This document shows positions 17,991 through 27,040 of a DNA stretch of 64,000 bases, one piece after another; within the stretch, counting starts at the first letter, position 1, and every line of letters starts with the position of its first letter. The position numbers were made by a program, and so were the translations under genes. Where the stretch lies: the NCBI GenBank assembly GCA_016296345.1, contig JAEDJL010000001.1, forward strand, positions 40,385-104,384, given 5' to 3'. Source of the DNA: Bacteroidales bacterium (GTDB lineage: Bacteria; Bacteroidota; Bacteroidia; Bacteroidales; P3). The notes beneath the pieces were generated by a model. It made no database searches and had not been told where the DNA came from. It worked only from the letters and a program-made list of their open reading frames with translations.

Positions 17991-18668
17991 ATGACAAAGA
18001 AATTGTTGATTTTGTGTGCGGTTGTGTTGGCAGGATTGTCAATGTATGCACAGGAAGTGTTAATGGACGTTGTTCATTTGAAGAACGGAAATAAGATTAA
18101 GGGCATTGTTACCGAGCAGATACCCGATGAGGGTGTCAAGTTGCAGACTGCGGACGGCAAATTGCTGATTTTTGAGATGAAAGATGTCGCCAAAATCGTC
18201 AAAGAGACTGCTCCGCTTTCTCAAAATGCCGCCATGGCATTGCCAAATCCCTATCAACATGGCTTTGTACGCAAATCACCATTTACGGCAGGCTTGTTGT
18301 CGTGTATCATTCCCGGATTGGGTCAGCTGTATGCAACAAATTGGGAAAAAGGTTGGGGACCTTTCATCTGGACTGTTGCAGGGCTGCCTTTGGCATACAC
18401 AGGCAGTTTGTTGTCTGTCCTTATCAATGGAGAAGGAGGGCTGATGTTTGTGGGGGTTATGCACCTTGGCGTTGCACTTTACTCTGTCATCGATGCGGTT
18501 TACCTTGCCAATAAAGTCAATATGCAAAACGGATATATATCTATGCAAATCGGCAAAAAGACTTCCCTTGGTTTTAGACCGGAGGTTCAGTACAATAATT
18601 TCATGCAGCAAAACGGAGCAATGACATCGGGCTTTACTTCGGGGATTGGAATGTCGCTTAATTTTTAA
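17991..18668 (+). CDS. Exported protein with SH3-like and membrane segments, function unknown
   Basis: The 225-residue protein starts with a signal peptide (MTKKLLILCAVVLAGLSMYAQ). A short domain of about 50 residues follows (DVVHLKNGNKIKGIVTEQIPDEGVKLQTADGKLLIFEMKDVAKI), the pattern of a small SH3/LSM-like barrel often seen in Bacteroidota exported proteins. The second half has hydrophobic helices around a PGLGQLY motif (SCIIPGLGQLYATNWEKGWGPF), also seen in small DUF5683-like membrane proteins. The end (GFTSGIGMSLNF) is barrel-like. No specific function can be given. Array 2 begins about 12 bp after its stop. Confidence 0.75.
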   Translation: MTKKLLILCAVVLAGLSMYAQEVLMDVVHLKNGNKIKGIVTEQIPDEGVKLQTADGKLLIFEMKDVAKIVKETAPLSQNAAMALPNPYQHGFVRKSPFTAGLLSCIIPGLGQLYATNWEKGWGPFIWTVAGLPLAYTGSLLSVLINGEGGLMFVGVMHLGVALYSVIDAVYLANKVNMQNGYISMQIGKKTSLGFRPEVQYNNFMQQNGAMTSGFTSGIGMSLNF

Positions 18669-18680
18669 CAGAGTTTGAGT

Positions 18681-18784
18681 AAAAATAAAACGGCGATTTG
18701 CAAAAATAAAATGGCGTTTCAGCAAAATAAAATGGCGTTTCAGCAAAATAAAACGCCGTTTTATCCGACTGAAACGGCGTTTTG
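18681..18784. repeat. 21-bp-period palindromic array 2 (five units)
   Basis: Five cores have central pentamers starting at 18691, 18712, 18733, 18754 and 18775, exactly 21 bp apart. Central bases are G, G, G, C, G. Units 2 and 3 share an identical 21-bp unit with a C-to-T change (AAATGGCGTTTCAGC), suggesting local duplication. It fills most of the gap between two envelope-protein genes. Confidence 0.92.
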
Positions 18785-18812
18785 GAAATGATGATTTAAT
18801 GTAGTAATTTTC
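18780..18812 (+). promoter_or_regulatory. Possible promoter using array 2's last unit as -33 box
   Basis: TTTTG (18780-18784, end of the last array unit) and TAATTTTC (18805-18812, one mismatch to TAnnTTTG) are 20 bp apart, just upstream of the ATG at 18827. Confidence 0.4.
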
Positions 18813-18826
18813 AATAATTTGGAGAT

Positions 18827-19642
18827 ATGAAAAGATTTGTTTTTAATAGCTTGATTTTGTTCTTGGTGTTCGTCTTTGGAGGCGGCAGTACGATTGCTCA
18901 GGTCGATTTTTCGTTGCACTTGGGCGGCAGTATGCCTTTGGGTTCTTACGCTTCGTCTCAGTGCGTTCATGAAGTAGGAGGCGGAAATGTGGCTTGGAAT
19001 ACTGCAAGTTCCAATCAGGCAGGTGCAGGATTGGGAATAGGACTTGGTTGGAAGATAAGAATAAATATGCCCGAGGTCAAAGGCTTGGGTATAATCATAA
19101 CAGGCGACTACCATTACTCATATCAGAGCAGAGAAGTCAAGGACTATGTGGCATGGAAGAACACTTACGACAACAATGTCGTTGCTTCCGAAGGTGTGAG
19201 CGGCATCGAGACAATTTTTGATGTGCCTTCCTATCGCAATATTCCCATTATACTCGGATTTGATTACGAAATGCCGATTGCAAAAGGCATTTTCGTCTAT
19301 GGAGAAATAGGAGCAGGCTTGAATTTCTTCATGCCTACACGATTTGAAAGCAGCATATCGTATAATATTCCGACCGAAGAGGGTTACGTCTGCAGAGAGT
19401 ACATGACGACAATGAACTATGAAACCACCACGGGCTTTGCTTTCCAAATCGGAGCAGGCATCAAGCTCTCCAAACATTTCAGCTTGGGTTTGCATTACTA
19501 CAACTTGGGATACCAAAGGCTCAAAGGCAACGGAACAGTTGCGAGTATGTACGACGATGTGTACAATGCAGACAGAATAGGTTTTCAAGGCGAGACGATA
19601 AACCCTTCTATGTTTGTGCTGAAAGCAGGTTACCACTTCTGA
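18827..19642 (+). CDS. Outer-membrane beta-barrel protein
   Basis: The 271-residue protein has a signal peptide (hydrophobic NSLILFLVFVFGGGSTIAQ). Its barrel-type sequence has alternating aromatic/polar strands (FSLHLGGSMPLGSY, GLGIGLGWKIRIN, YHYSYQS, FAFQIGAGIKLSKHFSLGLHYYNLGY) and ends in the aromatic terminus GYHF that BAM recognises. It resembles the outer_membrane_beta-barrel/PorT-like class. It is monocistronic between array 2 and a bidirectional terminator. Function is unknown. Confidence 0.82.
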   Translation: MKRFVFNSLILFLVFVFGGGSTIAQVDFSLHLGGSMPLGSYASSQCVHEVGGGNVAWNTASSNQAGAGLGIGLGWKIRINMPEVKGLGIIITGDYHYSYQSREVKDYVAWKNTYDNNVVASEGVSGIETIFDVPSYRNIPIILGFDYEMPIAKGIFVYGEIGAGLNFFMPTRFESSISYNIPTEEGYVCREYMTTMNYETTTGFAFQIGAGIKLSKHFSLGLHYYNLGYQRLKGNGTVASMYDDVYNADRIGFQGETINPSMFVLKAGYHF

Positions 19643-19651
19643 TAATCACAA

Positions 19652-19686
19652 AACAAGGGAGCAAATCGAACATTTGCTCCCTTGTT
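19652..19686. terminator. Bidirectional terminator between barrel gene and uvrA
   Basis: A 15-bp perfect stem (AACAAGGGAGCAAAT with ATTTGCTCCCTTGTT) has a 5-base loop. A T run follows on the plus strand, and on the minus strand the T-rich end of the stem is extended (TTGTTTTGT). It sits between convergent genes and can serve both. Confidence 0.93.
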
Positions 19687-19704
19687 TTTTTTGTTTGCTA
19701 TTTC

Positions 19705-22512
19705 TTACAGCTTGTCTTTGAGGAAAGCGGCGGTGTATCCAATGTTTTGTTTTACCAATTCTTCGGGAGTACCTTCAAAGATTATCTTTCCGCCTTCTTT
19801 GCCTCCTTCTTCTCCGAGTTCAATCAGCCAATCTGCTGTCTTGATTATGTCGGGGTTATGCTCGATTATCAGAACGCTATGCCCCAAATCTACAAGCTCG
19901 TCGAAGCATCGGTTCAGCTTCACTATGTCGTGGAAGTGCAATCCGGTCGATGGCTCGTCGAAAATGAAGATTGTTTTCTTTTCGTTCTCACCTTTTGACA
20001 AGAAGTAGGCTAATTTTATTCTCTGTGCTTCACCTCCCGAGAGGCTGTTGGAGCTTTGTCCGAGTTGAAGGTAACCCAAGCCCACCTTTTGCAAGGATTG
20101 CAGTTTTTTGCAAATCCTTTTGCAGAGTGGGTTCTCGTCTTGGGAGAACATCTCTATGGCTTGGTCAATCGTCATGGTGAGTACGTCATATATAGACTTG
20201 TCTTGGTAGGTTATTTCCAAGGCTTCATCTTTGTAACGCCTGCCGTTGCAACTCTCGCACGGCAAAAGCACGTCTGCCATAAACTGCATCGGAATGGTAA
20301 CCGTGCCTTCTCCCTTACACTCTTCGCATCTTCCTCCTTCGATGTTAAAAGAAAAATAGCCTGAACGCAGACCTCTCCTTCTGGCAAGGGGTTGCGATGC
20401 AAAGAGTTCCCGAATGTCTTCAAAAGCTCCTATATATGTTACGGGATTTGAGCGAGAGGAACGACCGATAGGGTTTTGATCGACCATTTCCACAGCCTCC
20501 AAAAGGCTCAAACTGCCCGAAAGAGGCGAACACTTGGGCAACTGTTCCACGGCAGTGCCGAGATAGGCACACATTGCGTTGTACATTACTTTTTTTACGA
20601 GGGTTGTCTTTCCCGAACCCGACACTCCGCAAACCACCGTCTTGACTTGAAGCGGCAGAGTGAAGGTTACAGATTTCAGATTGTTTTCGCACGCTCCCTC
20701 AATTCGGAGATATTCTTTCCACTTGCGACGCTTTTGCGGCAGAGGTATGACTTTTTTTCCTGTTATGTAGTCGGCAGTGAGCGATTTGCCGCTTTCTATC
20801 AACTCTTTGTAAGAGCCGGCAAAGACCACTTCGCCTCCGTTTCTTCCGGCATAAGGACCTATGTCGATGATATAGTCTGCTGCATTGATAACCTGTTCAT
20901 CGTGTTCGACAACTATCACAGTGTTGCCGACATCTCGCAGCTTGAGAAGAACATTCACAAGACTTTTTGTGTCGCGAGAGTGAAGCCCGATTGTCGGTTC
21001 GTCCAAAACGTACATGCTTCCCACCAAAGGACTTCCCAAAGAGGTCGCCAAGGCTATTCGCTGGCTTTCTCCTCCCGATAGAGTGGAGCTTTGGCGATTG
21101 AGAGTGAGGTATCCCAAACCTACTTCGCACAAGTATCCCAAGCGAGAACGAATTTCGCCGAGCAATCGCTCCGATACACTCTTCTCATAGTCAGAAAGAG
21201 AAATGTTGTTGAAGAAATCGAGCAACTCACTCACCGGCATAAGAACCAAATCCACTATGCTCTTGCCTGCAACTTTGACGTAAGACGCATCTTTTCGCAG
21301 CCTTGTTCCCTTACAATCAGGACAGGTCGTCCTGCCTGTGTATCGGCTGAGCATGACTTTGAATTGTATTTTGTAGCTTTCGGCTCTCAGCATATCAAAA
21401 AAGGCGTTTATGCCTATAACCTCGCCTCTTGCGTTCCACAAAAAGTCCTTTTGCTCATCGGTAAGCTCGTTATAGGGACGATGAATTGGGAATTTCTTGT
21501 GGGCTTTTGAAATAAAGTCCTCTTGAAACTTCTTCATCATCACACCTTTCCAACAATTAACCGCTCCATCATAGACAGAAAGTTCGGGACGTGAGATTAC
21601 AAGGTCTTCGGATATGCCTTCGACAACGCCGGACCCCTTGCAGGTCTTGCAAGCTCCGTAGGGATTGTTAAAAGCAAAGAAGTTCTCCGACGGTTTTACG
21701 AAACTGATGCCGTCAGCCTCAAATCTGTTGGAAAAATGCTCCACACTGCCGTCAGAAAGCAGCACATCGCAAAATCCATCTGACTCGTTGAAAGCCGTAT
21801 GCACCGAATCGTACAAACGCATATTAAGTTCTTCGTTTCTGTCTTTGAGTTTCAATCGGTCGATAACAAGGCTCGGCATACTATCTTCTTCAACAAGATT
21901 ATTCCTTGCCTCTTCAATCAGGCTGATATTCCCTTTGGTTATCACCCTTAGGTAACCCGACTGAATGAGAGTGTCAAATTTTGCCTGCCAAGTCTCGTCT
22001 TGTCGTTTTGAAAGGGGAGAAAGTATGATTATTGTTTCGTTGTCTTTTTGTGAGAGAATGAAATCTACAACGTTTTTGACGCTGTGTCGTTTTACTTCGC
22101 AGCCCGATATGGGAGAAAACGTCCTGCCGATTTTTGCAAACAGGACTTTGATGTATTCATATATCTCTGTGGTAGTGCCGACTGTCGAACGAGGGTTGCG
22201 GTTGGCTGTTCGCTGCTGCACAGCTATCGCAGGAGCAATTCCGCTTATCTCATCGACTTCGGGTTTGTTCATTCTGCCGAGAAATTGTCTTGCATAAGAA
22301 GACAAACTCTCCACATAACGCCTCTGACCTTCGGCAAAGAGGGTGTCAAATGCCAAAGAGGTCTTGCCGCTTCCCGATACTCCCGTAATGACAACAAGTT
22401 TATTGACAGGGATTTCAACATCTATGTTTTTGAGATTGTTTGCCCTTGCACCCTTGATGCGTATGGGCTGAAGACTTTGCAGTTTCGATTTATTCATCGT
22501 TCTGTTTTGCAT
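19705..22512 (-). CDS. uvrA: Excinuclease ABC subunit A
   Basis: The 935-residue ABC-type damage-recognition subunit of nucleotide excision repair dimerises, loads UvrB at lesions and then leaves. The first Walker A (GVSGSGKT) is at residues 44-51. Zinc-binding clusters CKTCKGSG, CPDCKG and CEECKG/CESCNG are present. The two ABC signatures (LSGGESQRIALA and LSGGEAQRIKLA) are each followed by an ATP-site DEPT/DEPS. Length is standard. The start could be Met1 or Met6 (MNKSKLQ). It is transcribed alone on the minus strand and convergent to the barrel gene, with a shared terminator. uvrB and uvrC are not in the window. Confidence 0.98.
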   Translation of the reverse strand: MQNRTMNKSKLQSLQPIRIKGARANNLKNIDVEIPVNKLVVITGVSGSGKTSLAFDTLFAEGQRRYVESLSSYARQFLGRMNKPEVDEISGIAPAIAVQQRTANRNPRSTVGTTTEIYEYIKVLFAKIGRTFSPISGCEVKRHSVKNVVDFILSQKDNETIIILSPLSKRQDETWQAKFDTLIQSGYLRVITKGNISLIEEARNNLVEEDSMPSLVIDRLKLKDRNEELNMRLYDSVHTAFNESDGFCDVLLSDGSVEHFSNRFEADGISFVKPSENFFAFNNPYGACKTCKGSGVVEGISEDLVISRPELSVYDGAVNCWKGVMMKKFQEDFISKAHKKFPIHRPYNELTDEQKDFLWNARGEVIGINAFFDMLRAESYKIQFKVMLSRYTGRTTCPDCKGTRLRKDASYVKVAGKSIVDLVLMPVSELLDFFNNISLSDYEKSVSERLLGEIRSRLGYLCEVGLGYLTLNRQSSTLSGGESQRIALATSLGSPLVGSMYVLDEPTIGLHSRDTKSLVNVLLKLRDVGNTVIVVEHDEQVINAADYIIDIGPYAGRNGGEVVFAGSYKELIESGKSLTADYITGKKVIPLPQKRRKWKEYLRIEGACENNLKSVTFTLPLQVKTVVCGVSGSGKTTLVKKVMYNAMCAYLGTAVEQLPKCSPLSGSLSLLEAVEMVDQNPIGRSSRSNPVTYIGAFEDIRELFASQPLARRRGLRSGYFSFNIEGGRCEECKGEGTVTIPMQFMADVLLPCESCNGRRYKDEALEITYQDKSIYDVLTMTIDQAIEMFSQDENPLCKRICKKLQSLQKVGLGYLQLGQSSNSLSGGEAQRIKLAYFLSKGENEKKTIFIFDEPSTGLHFHDIVKLNRCFDELVDLGHSVLIIEHNPDIIKTADWLIELGEEGGKEGGKIIFEGTPEELVKQNIGYTAAFLKDKL

Positions 22513-22571
22513 TTTCTTTTCTCAATCTATGTTTATGATATAGTCTTTTGCAGATGCAATAGTTGCTTTTG

Positions 22572-23669
22572 TTATCTTTCTTCATACATCTGCTTATAGT
22601 ATTTCTCGTATTCGCCGCTTGTTATGTTGTTCAACCATTGCTCATTGTCGAGATACCAGCGTATTGTCTCTTCCAACTTGGCGTTAAAGTCGCTTGAGGG
22701 TTGCCAAGCGAGATTGTCTTGCAGCTTGCTGCTGTCTATGGCATACCTAAGGTCGTGTCCTGCTCTGTCGGTAACGAAACAGATGAGGCTTTCGCTCTTT
22801 CCGCTTTCATTTCCCAAAAGTCGGTCGGTTATCTTGATAATCTGTTTTATCAAGTCGATGTTTTTCCATTCGTTGTTGCCGCCAATGTTGTATGTTTCGC
22901 CTGCTTGTCCGCTGTGGAAGACAATATCTATCGCTCTTGCGTGGTCTTCGACAAACAACCAGTCTCTTACGTTTTCTCCCTTGCCATATACGGGTATGGG
23001 TTTGGCGTGTTTGATGTTGTTTATCACAAGAGGAATGAGCTTTTCGGGGAACTGATATGGTCCGAAGTTGTTTGAACAATTCGTAATCACCGTCGGAAGT
23101 GTGTAGGTATCAAAGAATGCTCTCACAAAATGGTCGCTCGATGCCTTGCTTGCCGAGTAGGGCGAACGGGGAGCGTACTTTGTCTGTTCACAAAAGAAGT
23201 CTCTGCCCCACGGACCACCACCCGATTGACTTCCTCCTTGGGGATTGTCTGCCTCCAAAGCCCCATAAACCTCGTCAGTCGAGATATGGTAAAACAATTT
23301 GCCCTCATAGTTGCCCTTCCAACACTCTTTGGCTGCCTGCAAAAGAGAAAGCGTTCCGAGAATGTTGGTCTTTGCAAAGGTGAAAGGGTCTTTGATGCTC
23401 CTGTCCACATGACTTTCTGCCGCAAGATGAACAACCCCCTCAATCTTGTGGTCTCTGAATATTTGCAACACTCTTTCAAAATCGCAGATGTCGGCTTTTA
23501 TAAAGTGATAGTTGGGCTTCTGCTCTATGTCTTTGAGGTTTTCGAGATTTCCGGCATAGGTTAGTTTGTCCAAGTTGTAGATTTGGTATTCGGGATACTT
23601 GTTTACAAATAGTCTTACGACGTGTGAGCCGATAAATCCTGCACCTCCTGTGATTAAAATGTTCTTCAT
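22572..23669 (-). CDS. rfbB: dTDP-glucose 4,6-dehydratase
   Basis: The 365-residue short-chain dehydrogenase/reductase is of the RmlB type. It removes water from dTDP-glucose to give dTDP-4-keto-6-deoxyglucose, en route to dTDP-rhamnose and related surface sugars. The NAD-binding GGAGFIGSHVVRLF is at the N-terminus, DKLTYAGNLENL follows, and the catalytic YSASKASSDHFVRAF and the STDEVYG motif are present. The ATG at 23669 is used; an upstream in-frame extension lies inside rfbA. Start and stop overlap as ATGA with rfbA, so the pair is translationally coupled. rfbC and rfbD are not adjacent. Confidence 0.97.
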   Translation of the reverse strand: MKNILITGGAGFIGSHVVRLFVNKYPEYQIYNLDKLTYAGNLENLKDIEQKPNYHFIKADICDFERVLQIFRDHKIEGVVHLAAESHVDRSIKDPFTFAKTNILGTLSLLQAAKECWKGNYEGKLFYHISTDEVYGALEADNPQGGSQSGGGPWGRDFFCEQTKYAPRSPYSASKASSDHFVRAFFDTYTLPTVITNCSNNFGPYQFPEKLIPLVINNIKHAKPIPVYGKGENVRDWLFVEDHARAIDIVFHSGQAGETYNIGGNNEWKNIDLIKQIIKITDRLLGNESGKSESLICFVTDRAGHDLRYAIDSSKLQDNLAWQPSSDFNAKLEETIRWYLDNEQWLNNITSGEYEKYYKQMYEER

Positions 23670-24550
23670 TGACGGTGGTTTTTGGTCAGTTCGATAAGGT
23701 ATTCGCCATATTGATTTTTCTTCATAGGCTCTGCAACTTTCAAAAGCTCGTCCGAGTTTATCCAACCCTGCATATAGGCTATTTCTTCCAAGCAGGCTAT
23801 TTTCAATCCTTGACGTTTTTCAATCGTTTCGACAAATCCCGAAGCCTCTGTGAGACTGTCGTGAGTTCCTGTGTCCAACCAGGCAAATCCTCTGCCCAAC
23901 AATTTTACGCACAGCCTTTGTTGCTCCAAGAAGGCTTGGTTTACCGATGTTATTTCAAGCTCTCCCCGAGCCGAAGGCTTGATTGTTTTGGCAATTTGTA
24001 CCACATCGTTGGGATAGAAGTACAAGCCTGTAACAGCATAGTCCGATTTGGGATTTTGAGGTTTCTCTTCAATAGAGAGAACCTTGCCCTTGCTGTCAAA
24101 TTCTGCCACACCGTAGCGTTGAGGGTCTTTTACCCTGTAACCAAACACCGTTGCAGTGTTGTCTTTGTCCGCATTGGTAACCGCTTGTCTCAACATGGAA
24201 GAAAAACTCTGCCCGTAGAAAATATTATCGCCCAATATCATGCAGACATTGTCCCTGCCGATAAATTCTTCGCCAATGATGAAAGCCTGAGCAAGCCCGT
24301 CGGGCGAGGGTTGCTCCGCATACTGAATTTTTATTCCCAATTCGCTGCCGTCTTTGAGCAGACGCTTGAAGCAGGGCAGGTCTTCGGGAGTTGAAATTAT
24401 CAGAATATCTCGTATTTGTGCAAGCATCAGAACCGACAAAGGGTAATATATCATCGGCTTGTCGTAAATCGGCAACAGCTGTTTGCTGACCCCTTTTGTC
24501 AGAGGGTAGAGTCTGGTGCCGCTTCCGCCTGCCAAAACTATTCCTTTCAT
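23666..24550 (-). CDS. rfbA: Glucose-1-phosphate thymidylyltransferase
   Basis: The 294-residue nucleotidyltransferase joins glucose-1-phosphate and dTTP to make dTDP-glucose, the first step of the dTDP-sugar route. The signature GGSGTRLYPLTKGVSKQLLP is near the N-terminus, with YAEQPSPDGLAQAF, the metal-binding LGDNIFYG, and the GVAEFDSKGKVLSIEEKP region. Length is normal for RmlA. It is first in the rfbA-rfbB operon, with a promoter at 24650-24679 and an ATGA overlap with rfbB. Confidence 0.98.
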   Translation of the reverse strand: MKGIVLAGGSGTRLYPLTKGVSKQLLPIYDKPMIYYPLSVLMLAQIRDILIISTPEDLPCFKRLLKDGSELGIKIQYAEQPSPDGLAQAFIIGEEFIGRDNVCMILGDNIFYGQSFSSMLRQAVTNADKDNTATVFGYRVKDPQRYGVAEFDSKGKVLSIEEKPQNPKSDYAVTGLYFYPNDVVQIAKTIKPSARGELEITSVNQAFLEQQRLCVKLLGRGFAWLDTGTHDSLTEASGFVETIEKRQGLKIACLEEIAYMQGWINSDELLKVAEPMKKNQYGEYLIELTKNHRQ

Positions 24551-24649
24551 ATTTGCTGTGTTTGTTTTGTGCTTTTATGTTTGTCCTTCTGCCTTTCAAA
24601 AACTTGTCTTTGAGGCTTTGCAGACTTGTCTTTCAAGGCTTTTGGGCAG

Positions 24650-24679
24650 CAAAGTTAAGACAAAAAATCAACTCGGCAA
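24650..24679 (-). promoter_or_regulatory. Promoter of rfbA-rfbB
   Basis: Minus strand TAACTTTG (24650-24657) with TTG (24677-24679) 19 bp upstream. The leader to the rfbA start is about 95 nt. It contains two 22-bp-spaced copies of ACTTGTCTTT (near 24602 and 24624). The gap 24551-24734 holds no gene. Confidence 0.6.
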
Positions 24680-24734
24680 GGTTTTTTGTTCATTCTTTGC
24701 CCTGTGGGATTGATATTCTTTGCATTTGGTTTGC

Positions 24735-25610
24735 TTAAAACCTGATACCCAACTGCTTTGCTTTGTTTCGGTAGAAAAATATCCTGAGTAGCTTGAAGTT
24801 GTGCTTGAAAAGCAGCAACAAGAAGTTCTTTGGCTGCCTGTAAACCAAGAAGTGCTTCAAATAACCATAGATTACCCTGTACATAAACATACTTTTGAAG
24901 TTCCAAGTCCAAAAGTCGGGTTTGAAATAATAGACTTGGTATTTGCGAACGGAGCTTACCTTGTTTGTTGCATTGCCTTCGGGAGGGTCAATGCGGTAAA
25001 AGGCTGTAACAAAGTCGGTTTGTGCAAGAGTGAATTGCTCTTTTAGCCTGAACCAACAATCAAAATCTTCTCCCTTTATCAGCTTGGTGTCAAATCCTCC
25101 GGCTTTTTCGAAGCATTGTTTCTTGATTGCGGCAGTCGAAGACCAAATTATATGTTGGTCTTTCAGCAGTCTGACATACAAATCATTGACAATGTAACAA
25201 TTTATCTTTTGTTCGATGTTTTCTAATTTGTCCGTGTAGTTTTCATTTGAGGATATTTTCTCGTAATTGGTGCAAAGCATCTCTGCTTGCGGGAAACGCT
25301 CGTGCAGTTTTGCCAAGGTCTCCAAATGTAAGTGCGTCCAAATGTCGTCTGCATCAAGAAAGGCTATCCAGCTGTTGCGAGCTGCTGCAATGCCTGCATT
25401 TCTTGCTGCCGACACTCCCGAATTTTTCTGACTGATAAGGCGAAGTCTTTTGTCCTTGTATTCTCTTACTATTTCTGCTCCTCGGTCTGTCGAACCGTCA
25501 TCTACAACTATCACCTCAAAATCCTGACAACTCTGATTGAAAACGCAATCGAGTGCCTGCCGTATGCAGTCTTGCTTATTATATAATGGTATGACGATTG
25601 AAAATCTCAT
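24735..25610 (-). CDS. Family 2 glycosyltransferase
   Basis: The 291-residue GT-A-fold glycosyltransferase has the N-terminal nucleotide-binding strand SIVIPLYNKQDCIRQAL, then VIVVDDGSTDRGAEIV and the metal-binding DADD at 86-89 (FLDADDIW). The EDFDCWFRL segment near residue 185 supplies the usual acidic acceptor-side residues. It probably transfers one sugar to a surface glycan (LPS or capsule); donor and acceptor cannot be told. The C-terminus is basic and aromatic, suggesting membrane association. It is 4 bp downstream of the pyruvyl transferase gene, in the same direction. Confidence 0.93.
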   Translation of the reverse strand: MRFSIVIPLYNKQDCIRQALDCVFNQSCQDFEVIVVDDGSTDRGAEIVREYKDKRLRLISQKNSGVSAARNAGIAAARNSWIAFLDADDIWTHLHLETLAKLHERFPQAEMLCTNYEKISSNENYTDKLENIEQKINCYIVNDLYVRLLKDQHIIWSSTAAIKKQCFEKAGGFDTKLIKGEDFDCWFRLKEQFTLAQTDFVTAFYRIDPPEGNATNKVSSVRKYQVYYFKPDFWTWNFKSMFMYRVIYGYLKHFLVYRQPKNFLLLLFKHNFKLLRIFFYRNKAKQLGIRF

Positions 25611-25614
25611 CTTT

Positions 25615-26766
25615 CTATTTTTCCAAGTTGCCGATTAAAAATTGCAAGGAGCGTACTCGTTCCAGCGATAGTTTGTTTTCGACTGCCGTATAGTCGATTG
25701 GTTGTTTCAACATCTCGAAAGATATGTCGGATTGTTCACTTAACAGTCTGCTTTCCAAACCGTAGAGCGACAGCAGGCTGACAAATCGCGACAATCCCCT
25801 GTCGGGATTTGCCACAACGGCAAAGGGTTTGCGAAAGATTATCGCAAAGACAGTGCCATGAAAAGAATCGGTAAGCACAAAGTCAGCTTTCCAAAATCCC
25901 TCTATCCATTTCTCGACGGCAGGATACACACACCGAGCGTCAAAGTGCCTTGTGTCTCTGCCCAATACTCTTTCGGGCATTATGGAGAAAGATTTGAGTT
26001 GCAACTCTTCTTCCAACTGTTTTTGCAAGGCAAGTTTTCGTGGCGTTTTGTCCAAGATATAGGTCATCATGCCGCCTTGCGGAAGAACCTCTCCGCTCTT
26101 TTCAATCAGTTCGATGTAGTCGTTGCTTTCCAAAAGCAGCGTAGGGTCAAGTACGTTTGTTGCTTTGGTGTCCAAGTATTTCTCGCATAGCTCCACGGCA
26201 TCGCTCTCTCTTACGCTCAGTGCCGCAAATCGCTTTGCCAAAAGTCTCAATCGCTCTGTCTCTTGGCTGTTGTACTGCCATTTGCTCAGCCCGAAAGAGG
26301 CGGCATAGGCTATTTTTTTGGCTCTGTCTGCCAAGTCAAAGTCGCAAAAGTAGCTTTCGACCCTGCCATAGTCCCTTCGCCACACTTGGTCAGAGCCTAT
26401 AACGAAAGTATCGAAGCTGTCAATAAGCTCTTGTCGTGGTTTGGTATTGCCTTCAAAGAAATCAATGGTCTTGATGTTGCTCTCAACAAAGCGAGAGGTG
26501 TGTTTGGACATTTCTTTCCACTCCTTGCGGCTTTCTCTTCGGGGAAAGGGATTGACGCTCCGCCTTTTGAGAAGATAATGTGCCACAGTGCGTTTGGCAG
26601 TGTCGCAAGCATTGAACCAAAAGGAGTTGAAGCGTTTCGGAAATCGGTCTGTAACAACATCAAATCCCGCTTTCTCAATCACTCTCTGCAAAGCCCAAGC
26701 CTGCAACAACGCTCCGTAGTTGTTCCACAGCGGTTGGGTGAGAATACATACCTTTTTACTTTTCAT
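25615..26766 (-). CDS. Polysaccharide pyruvyl transferase family protein
   Basis: The 383-residue protein is of the CsaB/WcaK type. These enzymes add pyruvate ketals from PEP to sugars of surface polysaccharides, though many members are uncharacterised. Visible landmarks are the N-terminal CILTQPLWNNYGALLQAWALQRV, the FVIGSDQVWRRDYG segment and the C-terminal TDSFHGTVFAIIFRKPF motif. ATG 26766 is preferred to an in-frame TTG at 26799. It leads a two-gene operon with the glycosyltransferase and has its own promoter at 26819-26850. Confidence 0.9.
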   Translation of the reverse strand: MKSKKVCILTQPLWNNYGALLQAWALQRVIEKAGFDVVTDRFPKRFNSFWFNACDTAKRTVAHYLLKRRSVNPFPRRESRKEWKEMSKHTSRFVESNIKTIDFFEGNTKPRQELIDSFDTFVIGSDQVWRRDYGRVESYFCDFDLADRAKKIAYAASFGLSKWQYNSQETERLRLLAKRFAALSVRESDAVELCEKYLDTKATNVLDPTLLLESNDYIELIEKSGEVLPQGGMMTYILDKTPRKLALQKQLEEELQLKSFSIMPERVLGRDTRHFDARCVYPAVEKWIEGFWKADFVLTDSFHGTVFAIIFRKPFAVVANPDRGLSRFVSLLSLYGLESRLLSEQSDISFEMLKQPIDYTAVENKLSLERVRSLQFLIGNLEK

Positions 26767-26818
26767 CTTTCGCTTTTTTGCTTTTTCAAAGCCTGACAAT
26801 CTGCCGTTTTATGCCCTG

Positions 26819-26850
26819 CAAAGGTAGTGCAAATTTCTCCGATTGACAAA
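26819..26850 (-). promoter_or_regulatory. Promoter of the pyruvyl transferase-glycosyltransferase operon
   Basis: Minus strand TACCTTTG (26819-26826) with TTTG (26847-26850) 20 bp upstream, about 53 bp before the start codon. The gap 26800-27132 also holds array 3 and the htpG upstream motif but no gene. Confidence 0.72.
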
Positions 26851-26895
26851 CTGTTTTTGCAAGATGCTGTAATTATTTCATTATCACAGAGTTCT

Positions 26896-26972
26896 AAAAC
26901 GCCGTTTCGTTCGTCTGAAACGCCGTTTTGGCAGAACGAAACGGCGTTTTGGAAAAATAAATCGGCGTTTTG
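26896..26972. repeat. 21-bp-period palindromic array 3 (four units)
   Basis: Core pentamers start at 26900, 26921, 26942 and 26963, exactly 21 bp apart. Central bases are C, C, G, G, so the array is roughly self-complementary as a whole and could fold into one long hairpin. It lies between two divergent genes, so it is not simply a 3' terminator. Confidence 0.92.
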
Positions 26973-27040
26973 GTTTTCTCTTTCTTTCAGGGCGTGTTGT
27001 CCTTTTGTCTGACAAGCAGAACTTTTTGCACAAAAACAGC

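Noticed and set aside
23670..23765. N-terminal extension of rfbB to 23765
   Set aside because: This lies inside rfbA; the ATG at 23669 starts the expected MKNILITGG fold and overlaps rfbA by ATGA.
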